Below are positions 43,475 to 55,329 of a stretch of 64,000 nucleotides of DNA, one piece after another. The notes under the pieces are model-generated. The model was not told where the DNA came from. It was given only the letters and a program-made list of their open reading frames with translations, and did no database searches. A program made the position numbers and the translations under genes. Position 1 is the stretch's first letter. Every line of letters starts with the position of its first letter. The stretch comes from Daedaleopsis sinensis. Lineage: Eukaryota > Basidiomycota > Agaricomycetes > Polyporales > Polyporaceae. The DNA lies in contig CM066302.1 in assembly GCA_033807695.1 (NCBI GenBank), forward strand, positions 3,782,001 through 3,846,000. The letters run 5' to 3'.

Positions 43475-46400
43475 CGAGGGCTAGAGACGGCCTAATTCGG
43501 GGGTGTCCGACTCGTTCCCCTTGTTATGGCACATCGCCCGGGTAGTGGGAGGAGGTTGGTAAGTTGTAGTCAGCTGCACAGTGCAGTGTAGGCTGCTGAA
43601 AGAGATGGAGCTACGTACTGGGTTTGACATCTTACTGTTATCAGTACTGACCGTTGTCTTTCCGCAAAGTTTGAGTGAGAGAGAGGGACATGAGAGAGCA
43701 GAAGAGAGTCAAGTGTCGACCTGCCAGCAGTGCCAGCGCACAGGCGGATGGCGATGAGCGCCCGCTTTAGGGCAGGTGATTTGTGGGTGCTATGTCACTT
43801 AACGATTCCTCTCCTTCTGCCCTCAGAAAATCTAATGACCCTAGGTTTCCTCTCAACGAGCTGCTATGATTCAATCATGTTCAGACATCATAGATGACTT
43901 ACGAACGATCTCATACATTTACTGTGTGCTTCTTTGTACTATGTTGGATATCATGTAAGTAATAACATCTCACGTGTACTATGGAGCACTCCCGAGTCAC
44001 AGTGAGCGTCTCTGTAGGCTCGCGAGCATCAGTGGGTCCTATCGAGAAATTGGTTTTTCCTGATGTGGGCTGCGAGTCTGTCATTCTAGTAGATACACCC
44101 TCTGGCCACTGGCATTATCCTTGCCAGAGATTTTGAGCAAGACTCGGAGTGTGAGTGTGATTGGACGGGAGGCCGTCGAGATTGTACATACTCTCTCATG
44201 TCGCGGATTTTGAGCGGTAGATTGCACGTCATTGTCTCAGCGCGCGTACCTGAAGGAAAACCTGGAAGATTCAAGTTGTCAGAGCATCCGGAAATGTTTC
44301 AGCGTGCTATTCTTGATCATCGCAGCCCTGGGGTATACACCCCCAGCCCTCCACTGCCGTGCAGCTGAGCACCACAGCACTATGGTACAACAGTTCACGA
44401 GTCCCAGAACAGCTTGAACATGTTCAACAACAGTTTGTTGTCCTCTCCGGAGCTGCAGTCAGAACATGTAGACCGTTATACGTACTCGGTTCCTGTCAGT
44501 GTGGAGGCTGACCACGTAAGAAGTCTGGACTCGGCGGGGTCGGTCAGAACTTCTGGGAGAATGTCACACAGTCAGGGTGGTTATCACGGCTAGGGCGAGA
44601 ATGACGCAGCTGTTCCTGACTCTTCGTGACAGGACACTTAGCGTGATTTGTCCATGTCCGGGATGTCCGTCCGGCCTGTCGCCAGTATGTACGACATTTA
44701 GAATTGTTCACTATCTACTATGGATATGTACAAAGGTACGGTCGCGGAACGAGTCACTGTGTCAATACACATGAGACACATCAATCTTGTCTGCGAGGTG
44801 CAGAGTCGGATAGGTGCGAGCGCAGAGTCAGATTGCGGCTCTCAGCTGGCTCTAGAACAATGTGTGATCGGGGACTTGGGATGGCTGGGATTCGTTCGGC
44901 TGGAATGTTTGTGTGTACACGGATCAGCCGGCCTTGAGAACGCAGGAGGACGTACATACTAGGAAGGTCGGCGGCCAGGACGTAAGTCCGACATCAGCCG
45001 CGCGAGGTTATTTTGAGCAGAGCTCGCCGCCCGGGAAGTTCCACTGCAAGCGCACAGACCTGGGATCGGTATAAGGGCTGGAGGCTGGGGCAGGAAGTCC
45101 CTCACCCCATCCCTCCCCTTCTCCTCATCCTCCCGCCCACCTCGACCATCAAGTACTCCCCTCGACGCTCAGCACCGGCGGCTTGCTCGACGCTTGACGC
45201 ATTCCGCTGGACGCCTTTGAGGTGCTGCTCGACATCTGTGATGTGTTGCTCAACCTCACTCTGCGGATGATTATACGGTGAGTAGTCCATTTGTTATGAC
45301 TTGTTGAAGAGTAATACTCACTGGTTGTTTGTGTCTCTGTTTATAGATCGATGCCACCCACGTTCTATGCAGGTCAGTACACATTCTTTACACAGTGACC
45401 GGTATGATGCTTACGAGAAGTCTTGCAGCTCGGCGGACGTTCAGTCGTGACGAACGACACTACTTAGGTGGTGCGTACCTCTGCATGTGACCGTATATCC
45501 TGCCTCTGACCCTGTGATTTCCCAGGTGCACCCTTGTACATTGTCATGTTGACGACAGCTCAGTGCCAGGTACGGTGTTCATTGCGGTCCGGGTCGTTAG
45601 ACGGTGCTGACATTACATTTCTCGTGATAGAAACGCTGCTCCATACAAGAGACGTGTTAGTGTACGTAGTTAGAAGTTAGACAGAGCCCGTGTCCCTTAC
45701 GAGGTGTCTGTATGGCTCCGGGCGTGCCTCGCTGGGCCGCAGATTCTCACCGCCCGTGCGGCGACTCGTGCGCATTGGCGAGCGGCGAGTGACGATTGGC
45801 TCGAGGGAGGGGACGGAGCGCCGGATGCCGCGCGGGGGAGGTTCATAAGCCGGAGAGGGCGTGTCCCTTCGCCTCATTCCCGGGCCCTCCCCTCGTCCGC
45901 CTCTCTTCCGCCCGCTCTCGACTCGCCCCAGGCCTCTCTCGCCTGTCCTCGTCGTCCGCGGCACTCGCACGCCAGTACCGTGCGCCGTGATCCGTGGTGA
46001 GTGCAGCGTACCCGTTCGCCCGAGGCTTAGGTCGACTCACTGTTTCGCGCTGTTCCAGGTCGCAGGTGGTCTGCGCCGCGCTGCATGAGCACTGTGACGG
46101 CGGTGAGTTGTACACGCACGCGTCGGCTCGAGGCGGAGATGCTCACGGGACTATGTCAGATCGGCGGTCAAGGACTCCGAGTCGGATGGCGCGCGGGGCC
46201 GACGGGGGTGAGTACCGTTATTGTGCAATCACACGTGGTGGTGCTCACTGAGCTGGCGCACACAGTCGATCTGCGTCGGTGTATGCAGTACGTCAGCGTC
46301 GCGGTCAGCAGGATTAGTACAGTAGACACAGGTAGTAGTTAGGCGTACCGTAGTCTCGGACGGTGAGCGGCGGCGGCCACGTCGAGTGCATCTGCGGGAC

Positions 46401-46619
46401 GATTCGAGAAGTCGTCAGCAGAGCCTGAGAGAGTTGGCGTGGGGGTGTTTCTGCGTACCTGACAGGTCCATGGAGTCTCGCGGGAATCGGTTGGGTGCTT
46501 CTGGCGGGAGAGCACTTTCGAGGAGGGGAGTGACCCATGTAGTACGGATTTGGGCGAGTTTTGAAAGTGGGCGGACAGAGCGACGACGGGGTGGGTTAGA
46601 TGCGGAGCGTTCGACGCTT
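43475..46619. other. gene-poor part of unit 1
   Basis: 3.1 kb with no recognised gene. Two short frames persist in both units: an 80-codon frame at 44720-44962 (plus) and a 62-codon, heptad-like frame at 45102-45290 (minus, VEQHITDVEQHLKGVQ). Neither has other support. Confidence 0.4.
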
Positions 46620-47310
46620 TATGTAGATATGTGTTAGTAGTCGGACGAGTTAGAAATGGAGGAGTTATGGGCGAAATTCGGACGTACACACTGAAATGTA
46701 ATGAAATGACGATTTTGACGACATTTTCAAACGTCTTGCACGACGTCGAGACCATGTGCGCTGGATGCAGACTGTTCAATGAGTTCTAGAGACATGTGTT
46801 AGCACTCGGGCAAGTGAAAACTGAATGAGTTATGGGCGGATTTGAACGTACCCCACTAAAATGTAATGAAATGGCGACTTTGACGAGAATTTCAAACACG
46901 CCGCGCGGCGGCGAGACCAGGTGCCCTGGATGCACATCGTTCAACGCTTCCTGCAGATATGTGTAAGTACTCGGACAGGCGAAAATCGAAAGAGTTACGG
47001 GCGGATCTCGGACGTACCTAGTGAAATGCAATGAAACGGCCGCTTTGACTAGAATTTCAAACGTGCCGCACGACGGCGAGAGCGTGTGTGCTGGATGCAG
47101 AACGTTCAACGCGTCCTACAGATGTGTGTTAGTACTCGGACACTGTGGAACTGACAAAGATACGGACGGATCTCGGACGTACCCAGTGGGATGTCATGAA
47201 AAGACGGCTTCGGCGCGAGCTTCAGACACGCCGCCCAGCGGCGACAGCGTGTGCGTCGGATGCAGGGCGTTCACCGCTTTCTGTAGATATGTGTTAGATC
47301 CCGGACGGGC
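46620..47310. repeat. 165-bp satellite, end of unit 1
   Basis: GATATGTGTTAGTACTCGGAC-like starts recur at about 46624, 46790, 46955, 47121 and 47285 (spacing 164-166 bp). Each repeat also carries GAAATG-AATGAAA, ATTTCAAACG and GGATGCAGA-CGTTCAACG. Divergence between repeats is moderate. Confidence 0.85.
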
Positions 47311-47658
47311 CAGAAACGGGTGAGCTATAGGCATGCAGTCTCGTAACACTTGTCCACTATGCCGCCGGCTGGATTTGCATTAACGATCGCAAAGTACCGC
47401 TGTGCAAGCCCCTCCATACCGTCGAATGTGCCGTGCACCCTCAGCTTGAAGCAGCGCCAATCGCCTTCGATTCGAGTTGCCGTAGTGGTCACACAATTCG
47501 AGATCAGTGCGGGTTTCTATTAGTGTTACGTATACATCAGTATTATTCACCGGGTCCCAAACGATTCGATGACAGCAAAACGAACTATGTATATGGGAGC
47601 ATGCAGTACATCTCGGCGATAGCGGCCAAGATCCAAGAGGAGCGTATGGAGCGCCGGA

Positions 47659-48822
47659 TCACAAGAGCTCGAAGAAGTTCGGAAGCAGAGTCCACAACCT
47701 CTGCCTGTACGCGTTGATTTTGGCCACGATCGACGCCGCGCAGTCCTGGCAGACCTGATAGCGCGGATGCTGTGCGTTCACGGCCGCGAGGACGTCTCGC
47801 CACTCCTCGAGGGGCTCATGCGCGCGATGGATGGTCGTGCGCGCCAGGGGACTGAGCACCAAGGTCGACCAGAGCTGCTCTGCGCCCGCCGAGCAGAAGT
47901 GCGGTGGGTTCGTGAGTACGACGTCGAGGGACGGAGTCGAGGCGGAGTAGGATGCGTGCGAGGCACGGAGGCGTTCGACGCCGACCACGAGGCGTTCGAT
48001 GTCCGCGACGGAGAGCGGGGCGAGGTGGTAGCCGAGCGCGGCGCCCCCGAACTGCCAGGTCGTGCGGCTGAGGGCGTAGAAGAGCGGGAAGAGCAGGGAC
48101 GCGTCGTTGTACTTGCATTCGCGGAGAAGCGCGATCACGCTTCCCGGGTGGACGATGAGGTTCTCTTTTGGTGCTTGACGGGATCCTGCTGCTCCTGCTC
48201 CCGGTCCCGGTCCGTGTGCGGCGTTGAGGTTCGAAGGCCCGGCACCTCCCTGTCCCTGTCCCTGTCCCATCGCGGGTGCTTTACCTTTCCCAACGAGAGG
48301 TGGGGCAGCGAGAGTCGCACGTACTTGGTCTTCTCGCGCGTCGTGCTGGGCGAGAGACGCGGGCCACTGGGCGCGGATGCGGGCGACAATATCCTTGCAT
48401 GGCCGGTCCACGTTGAACTTTGTGGCCATCCGGAGCAAGGTAGCGAGGGCGGGGAAGGTTTCGACGGACAGTTCTTCGACATCGGTCCGTCTGACACGAG
48501 CGTGCGCGCGATGAAGGAATGTCGGGACGCGTTTCGGGGCGTTTCAGGAAGGGAACACTCACAGTCCGTCGTATAACACGTTTAGCAAAGCTTCCATGTC
48601 CTCGCGGGTGTCCTCCATGGTCAGCTGCGTGAGTCCGCGGAAGAGGTCGTCGGTGTTGTGCCGAAACAGATTCGCGAAGACCGGAGAGTGTTTGGAGAGC
48701 AGAGACTTGTGGACACAGAATAAAGTCCCGCCGGTACGGAGGATGACATTCCCGTCGTCGAAGTACAGAGTTGGGGTGTGTGAATGAACGTATGGAGGGG
48801 ACGCACGCAGCTCGCGGTCCAA
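47659..48822 (-). CDS. BTB/POZ-domain protein, unit 2
   Basis: Paralogue of the 35790 gene with the same two exons (junction about 48563/48490). It differs by a 6-bp loss in the Gly-Gln linker (one GQ fewer), AAPL to APPL, TPPLD to TPSLD, DELF to DDLF and AQQLW to AEQLW. The frame is intact, so the copy may still be expressed. The 5' exon is unresolved as in unit 1. Confidence 0.84.
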
Positions 48823-49369
48823 AGGCTGCCGTCATCGTCCACCTTCTCCTGGCCGTCTCCCACATCGAGGCCCGGGCAGCGATCGCTCCACCGAGGGCCG
48901 GCAGCTGTCAGAGGGCAGAGGGCGAGTGCAGAGGGCGGCGGCGGACGGCGACGAGCACTCGCACTCGCTCTCCGAGGCCACGGGCGGCTGCAGACGACGC
49001 GGCGGTGGCTGTGCTGCTGCTCCCGCGCCTGTCAGTGGGCTGGGCGCTGGCTCTCCTCTGCTCTCTCCGTCACTGTCCGCTGCCTGCCTCGGCCCCGGCT
49101 GTCCCCTGCGAGACGCGCAGACACGCAGACACGCCTCTGGAATCGTCTGACTCTGGTTGTGTTCTAGGCAGTAAACTGGACGGCTTTCTAGGCTGTGAAC
49201 TGGGCAGGGTGCTAGGCAACAAGCTGAACTGGGTGCTGCTCTCTGGGTGCTCTCTCGGGCTCTCTGGCTCGACTCGCGCATACAGTCTACACTCTGGTAA
49301 GTCTATCTACGGTACACACAGCAGAGTCTACTCTACTGCCCTCCCCCTCGCTCCCCCGTCGTTTCCGCC

Positions 49370-52176
49370 ATAGACACTTCGCTCAAGACAAAGGTAAGTA
49401 TCCGCGATTCAGACAAGTCCTCAACATACTCACCTTCGCATTTCCCCACATCAGGCACATCTTGATCTTCGCATTTGCGCCTTCTACGTCTCAGAAACCG
49501 ACACGCACCTTGTTGCCGCCGGAAACACGCCCATCCGTCCTCTACAGCCTCCCTCTCGTCGACCCACGTCCCCCGGCGGCCCCAGTGCTGTGTCCACCCC
49601 TCGCCGTCCCAAATCGCTGATCGTAAGTCGCCGAGATCCGGATCCTTCATTTAGAATACTCACCCTTTCGACAGCTTCTCTCCGCCACCCACAGTCCGTG
49701 CCGCTCTCTTCGCCGTCGCCCCATTCGCTCCTGATGGCACAGAACTCACCTCGCTGCCCCGGAAATCGCAGTTCCATCCGCCACATCCGCCACACCCGCC
49801 AGCAACACGACCGGAGTCGTTCCCAGACTGCAGCCAACGCCGCTCGCAGGACCTGTCCCCCGCCGTCCGCACTCGCCAGCAGCCTGCGACGCCATCGTCA
49901 CAACGTGAGCCAGCTTCTGATATAGCTTCCGAGCGATGTACTCACCTTGCCAGTGCATAGCGGCACGACCAACCACTTCAGAGCGCCCCCGATTCCCGCC
50001 GAAGACTCCCCCGGAACAACACGCCTCGCATCGACGTCCGAGACCGCCGCCACCCGTCCGCACTCGCCAGCCCGCGACGCGATCGCGATCGCACTCGTGC
50101 TGAGTCCCTGGAAATGCGAAGGTGAGTTAAATGTGGAGAGATCTCCCGGGCGTGATACTCATCTTCTGACTGCGCAGCATATGCGTATCCTGCCACAACC
50201 GGCCGTCCGGGACCCTCAGAACGCAGTGCGCCCGCCCGAGGCAGTCGTCGGCACGACCACCACGTCCCAGGATGGCGCTCCGACGCGTCCCCGTCCGCGT
50301 TCTTGACCCGAAGCCCGTCGACTCCCCCGGGGCAACGCCGCTCGTCGTCCGCCGTCCGAGAAGCTGTCAGCCGGACGTACTCGCCGACGACGCGTGTTGT
50401 CCTGAACATGCAAAAGTAAGCTACCATCTGATGGGGTATTCGAGCGATGCACTCACGTTCTAACACAGCGACGTGCGAGGGCGGCACGTCCGGGACCCTC
50501 AGAGCGGACTGCGCCCGCCCGACGCCAGTGTCAGCGCGATCCCGCGACGACGTCCCATGTCGGAAATGGCATAGCCGGATCGCCGGCGGTGGGAGAAGTC
50601 GCGCACCTCGCCGGCGGTGGATCTGACATTGTCAGATTCACTCCGAACGGCCCGCCCCACGACGTGGCTTGCCGACAGGCGCGGCTCCGTTCGCTCCCGC
50701 CGTCGGGCGAGGCGCGTGAGGCGCGCACGCGAGTTCCGCCTCGTCCGAGCGGAGACGAGCGTAGGCGCGACAGTGACGTCACAGACGCGGTCCCGACGAC
50801 GATCGTCCGCCATCCATCCTGTTACAAACAAGGTCAGCGAGCGCCGTATCATCAATTGCCATGTGCTTACCTCCGAAGCGACACAGGCGGTCCACCGCGG
50901 AAGGAGCCGTTTGGGCGACGAGCTGGGTGCGCCCGCCGCCGGATATGACCTCTAGCGTGTCTCGCCGACAAGACTAGCCGCCGTCCGACACCATCCGTTG
51001 AGGGGCACAGAGGGTGCGGGACTGCGAGCCGCGAGTTCTGCGTTGGGCCGCGTCGTCCGAGTCGAGCGACAACGTGAGTGTCCGCCGGGGACGTCGCAGG
51101 ACGACGCCCTGACGACGATCTCCCGCAGTCCATCTACAGCAGACAAGGTGGGTGAATCAGGGACGTTTACGTGTATGAAGCAGCTTGTACTTACCTAGAA
51201 GCAACACACGCGGTCCTCTGCAGGAGAAGTCGTTTCGGAGACGACGTGGTGCGCTCCGGGCTGTCGTGGTGCGCTAGCGGGAGCGCGCCGCCGTTCGCAC
51301 TCCTCCGCATGGACACCGCCATCCTGTGAGAGGCCTCGGAGGCGCGAGTCCCGTGCACTATCACGTCGTCCAGCCCGAGCCGAGTCGGGACGTGAACGTT
51401 GACGCGACGAGGTCGCAGGACGGCGCCGACGACGGTCTTCCGCAGTCCACTATAATGCAAGCAAGGTAAGTGAGTCGGTGATCTCTCGCATGCATGATCA
51501 AGCGACTCGGATGCTCACCTTGAAGGCGACTCAAGCGGTTCCCCGTGGAAGAACTCGTCTCGGCGACGGACACGCCAGAACCGCTCCCCTTGGACTGTCC
51601 CCCGCCGGCAAGCGCGCGGCGCTGTTCACAGCGTGAACGCTGCCGTCCGGTGAGGTGGTCCGGGACTCGGGCACGCGAGTTGTTCGCAACGCACGCACGC
51701 CCTATCGCGTTGTCCGAGACGGAGTCAGCACGTGTACTTTAGGTAGGTCGTGAGATGTTTAACGTACGTTTGACGTGGAATAGAAGTTCGCGAGCTCCGT
51801 ACGGCTTAACGGCGGACGCGTCGTCGATGTTGCTGCCGTCGCGGGAGCATCCAAGCGTGTGCTGTCGAACTTCTCAAGGTCAGTCTCAGACACGAAAGGA
51901 CGCGAACACTGCGTCGTACCTGCGTGTGAGGGCTCGCGTCGCACCGAATGCAGGTAAGAGGGCGGCTCGTTGACTCGCATCGAGGGCTGCCAGCTGCACA
52001 TCGGCACAGCGAGTGAGTCACGGTCCGACTCGATGGTAGACGGATGGTACTCACTGTGTAGATGGCGGGGCAGGTCGACAGGACGCGACGGGGAGGATGG
52101 CATGGACGCGTGGTGCGGCGACGGAGCAGGGGATCGGGCGAGAGTGGGGGGAGGAGGATGGGGGAGGAGGAGAAGG
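49370..52176. other. intron-punctuated GC-rich array, unit 2
   Basis: Same array as 37500-40330, with a deletion of about 36 bp near 50953 that removes one of two TCTGACATTGTCAGA palindromes, and a differing patch at 49.6-49.75 kb. Splice-like spacers are retained. Confidence 0.5.
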
Positions 52177-52238
52177 TGAGTGGACCGGCGAGCGACGCGT
52201 CTCGCCGCCTGCACACGGATGTCCCCGACACTGATCGG

Positions 52239-53126
52239 TATGAGGCGCCGTTTGCTGATTTATTAGTTCCCATACTTATGTTACACCGCCACATACACAC
52301 TTGTTAACGGCGCACTTGTTTCGACGAACGCACACACATACATGTTTCTCCGGGTGGATATCGAGTGCTAAACCGGCCAGAAACTGTACCTACAATCTCT
52401 AGTACCTCTCTTAGGACCTATCTCATTGTATAATAGACCTGAATGTATCAGTAAGGTGCATAAATGTCGCATAGATGGCCCGGGATGTCCGCTTATATAA
52501 TCTTTGGTAGGCGCTCCACGGCGCTTCCCGCGAGCGACTAAATGCTAGTATACTTAAGTACTTCAAGTTTGGCCTTAGAGTCCGTACTGATGCATAAGTA
52601 CTGATGATCTATTAAGTACACTAGGGCTTCAAACGAGTCTCACAGGGCTATTTATACTAGAAGTACTTAGAACTTATGTCAGTTCAAATCTTACCACTAA
52701 GTACTTACTCAGTAAGCCCATCGTTGGAGTGCTTATTCCAAGTAGTCAAGCTGAGGAGTACTAAGAAGAGTTACAAGGCCTAACTATAACTCGGGGGGCT
52801 TCAACTCAACAAGAACTACCAATCTCTTCCGCTCTACTGAGCGCCTACAGGAGGCAGATATATTACATAAGCTGGGTGTTTACTTATCGTCGAGATGGAT
52901 TTAATTCAAATACTAATGCAATCACGCCTTTTGGAGCTACGCGGGGTCATCAGAGACCTACTAGAGGTCATAGATATATTTTGCGCCCGTCATACACTGG
53001 AGAGTCAGCTGAAGACAACATATGTGTGTGTGCGTCGGTCGAAACAAGTGCGCCGTTAACAAATGTGTATGTGGCGGTGTCACATAAGTATAGGGAAATA
53101 AATAAATCGGCAAACGGCGCTTCATA
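52239..53126. mobile_element. 888-bp inverted-repeat element, unit 2
   Basis: The same element at the same place in unit 2 (GATCGG at 52233-52238 and 53127-53132), so the insertion predates the tandem duplication. Confidence 0.82.
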
Positions 53127-53690
53127 GATCGGTCTCTTGAATCTCCAGATACGAACACGCTGTGCCGAGGGGCCCCCGCACCCTCGTTCTTCTTGCGCAT
53201 GGGAAACTCCGCGCCCTCATCGAGCTCAAGTCGCTTCGTGTGCTCGAGCGCTCCGCGCGTGCACGGCTCATGCACGCTCTCCGCCGCCGCACCGACTCCC
53301 GGCCGGCACGTACAACATGGCCCAGTGCGCAGGGACGTTTGTGCGAGCAGGGGACTTGGCAAGAGGGGGGGGGAGAAGGGGGAGTGGGGGCAGAAGGGGG
53401 AGGGAGGAGGTGAGTGGACCGGCGAGCCACACATCTCGCCGCCTGCATACGGATGTCCCCGAAACTGATCGGTGTCTCGAATCTCCAGATACGAACGTGT
53501 TGTGCCGAGCCCCCGCGCCCCCGTACTTTCTGCGCATGGGAAACTCCGCGCCCTCATCGAGCTCAAGTCGCTACGTGTGCTCGAGCGCTCCGCGCGTGCA
53601 TAGCTCTCCGCCGCCGCTCATCCACCGCACCGACTCCCGGTAGGCACGTACAATATAGCCCAGTGCTCAGGGATGTTCGTGCGACCGACG
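53127..53690. repeat. 339-bp tandem repeat, unit 2
   Basis: Counterpart of 41281-41830, with the second copy beginning at about 53467. Confidence 0.72.
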
Positions 53691-54724
53691 CCGCCGAGCG
53701 GAAGCATCGCGCGGAGCGTCGGCGACGCGTGAAAGAGACATTCTTGAAGCTCCATCGGGTCACGGCCGTGTGCGCCGATGTCCATCATCGAGATCAATGT
53801 CCGGCGTGGAGCAGAGCATCATGACCGGGGTATCCAGCTGTTGCAATCTGCAAAACGACTGGCTGGAGGCATGCATGGCACTCTAGAATACTCGACCACA
53901 GTTCTAGTTGTATCGTTGTGTACTCGTACGTACCTCAATAAACCTTTGCTTTCGCTATCAATACAGGATAGTGTCCAGGACCAGTAGACGGACGGCAGCG
54001 TGCAGTGAGCTCGAAGCACATCTAGACTTCGCCGCATCGGAACACAGCTCCCGCCTACCTAGCATTGACGTGCGAAAGACACGCCTGCTCGAGCGGTCTC
54101 CGAGTCTGCCGAGGGGGTGCTGCGGCATTCTTCCTGGCCCTGCAGACCCTGTGGCTGACAGTGTGAACTCCGAGTCTCTCTCGGATGTCGGTGATTCCAA
54201 ACCTTCGCCTTTGAGTGCATCAGGGAAAAAAAACATAACTCGAGTGCTCTCGCGAGACTCGCGAGACGGGATAGTCCCCGACACAAGTCCCCCTTTCGCT
54301 AGTACCCGATAGCCGCCCCTAGCTTCTCTCGAGCACCCGATAGCCGCCCCTAGCCTCTCGCGAGCACTCCCGAGACCTCGATAGTTGTGCTTGGTGAGTT
54401 TAGATATCATAATAGCACCTATATTCTAGAATACAATATCACACGGCTGCAGCACCTGCATCGTATGACGAGAAAAAAGCTCATATTACTACATTAGAAT
54501 ACAGTACATAACATACATAATAGCAACTCGGGTCGCACTATCTACATACGGTGCCCTACATCTGCCCGGCAAAGCAGCACGCGAAGGACGCACCCCAACG
54601 TTGTCGCCCCCAAAGTCGGAGGACGCGCTTGCACTGCCGGTGGCGCCAAAACTGGGGGAGGGACGCTGCTCGCTCTGTGTCGTACTTAACGACGAGCTCC
54701 ACAGGAAGTTCCTTGAGCGCCGCC

Positions 54725-55329
54725 ACACGCGATGGAACTCCTGCCACTTCGTGGGCGTGTTCGTCGTGCTCACCGTCTGCAAAAACAGGAAACTGTTCAT
54801 GTGTTTTGCGGGGTAAGTCGAACCTACGAAGATGCGTCGAGTAGTCAGCCAATGAGAAGATGGGCGTGAAGGGGGAGGGCAAGGAGCACGTACGAGGTGT
54901 AGACCGTGCGCCGGAACACATTGCCGAGGTTGGATGTCAAAGCTGGTGAAGCTGTTCCGGTTGAGCATGTGGTACTGGTATGTGTGATGCTCTTGACGGC
55001 GCTGTCCACCACGATCTGGGTTACGAGCGGGAAGGTCAGGTCGAGCGGGTGGACGTAGTAATCCTACCCGCTGCACACGTTGTCAGCATCGAGGCCCAGG
55101 CCCGCACGACGGCGCGTGAGACGACGTACCCGAACGTGAACAAGAGGTTCATGGCCGCTGTGCATGGGACGAGCCACATGTCCCCAACGGGATCGAACTT
55201 GGCCCTGGGAACACTCCTGTAGATCGCATCCACGGCTGAGGGCAGCAGGAGCAGGAACGAACAGTCCAATGTGAGGCGTAGATCTACGTGAGCTGTGGCA
55301 CGGCCGTCACATTCGTGAACGGCGCACAT
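54725..55329 (-). pseudogene. pepsin-like (A1) aspartic protease pseudogene, unit 2
   Basis: The reading frames over this stretch are the same as in unit 1, with the same lost Asp-Thr-Gly and frame changes, so the decay happened before duplication or was spread by conversion. Confidence 0.7.

Larger units (their letters stand above)
35559..47427. repeat. 11.8-kb tandem unit 1
   Basis: About 11,869 bp. Landmarks recur in the same order at +11.82 to +11.87 kb: the BTB gene (35790 / 47659 / 59479), the frame at 39345 / 51191 / 63008, the aspartic-protease remnant (43474 / 55329) and the satellite (46.6 / 58.4 kb). The left boundary is where similarity to 47428 begins; upstream sequence is unrelated. 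Confidence 0.95.

Noticed and set aside
44720..44962. 80-codon plus-strand frame kept in both full units (56573-56815)
   Set aside because: Several of the differences between units change amino acids with no sign of constraint; there is no splice or homology support.
46620..47310. CRISPR-like array
   Set aside because: The repeats are 165 bp, contiguous and diverged, in a eukaryotic genome; it is a satellite.
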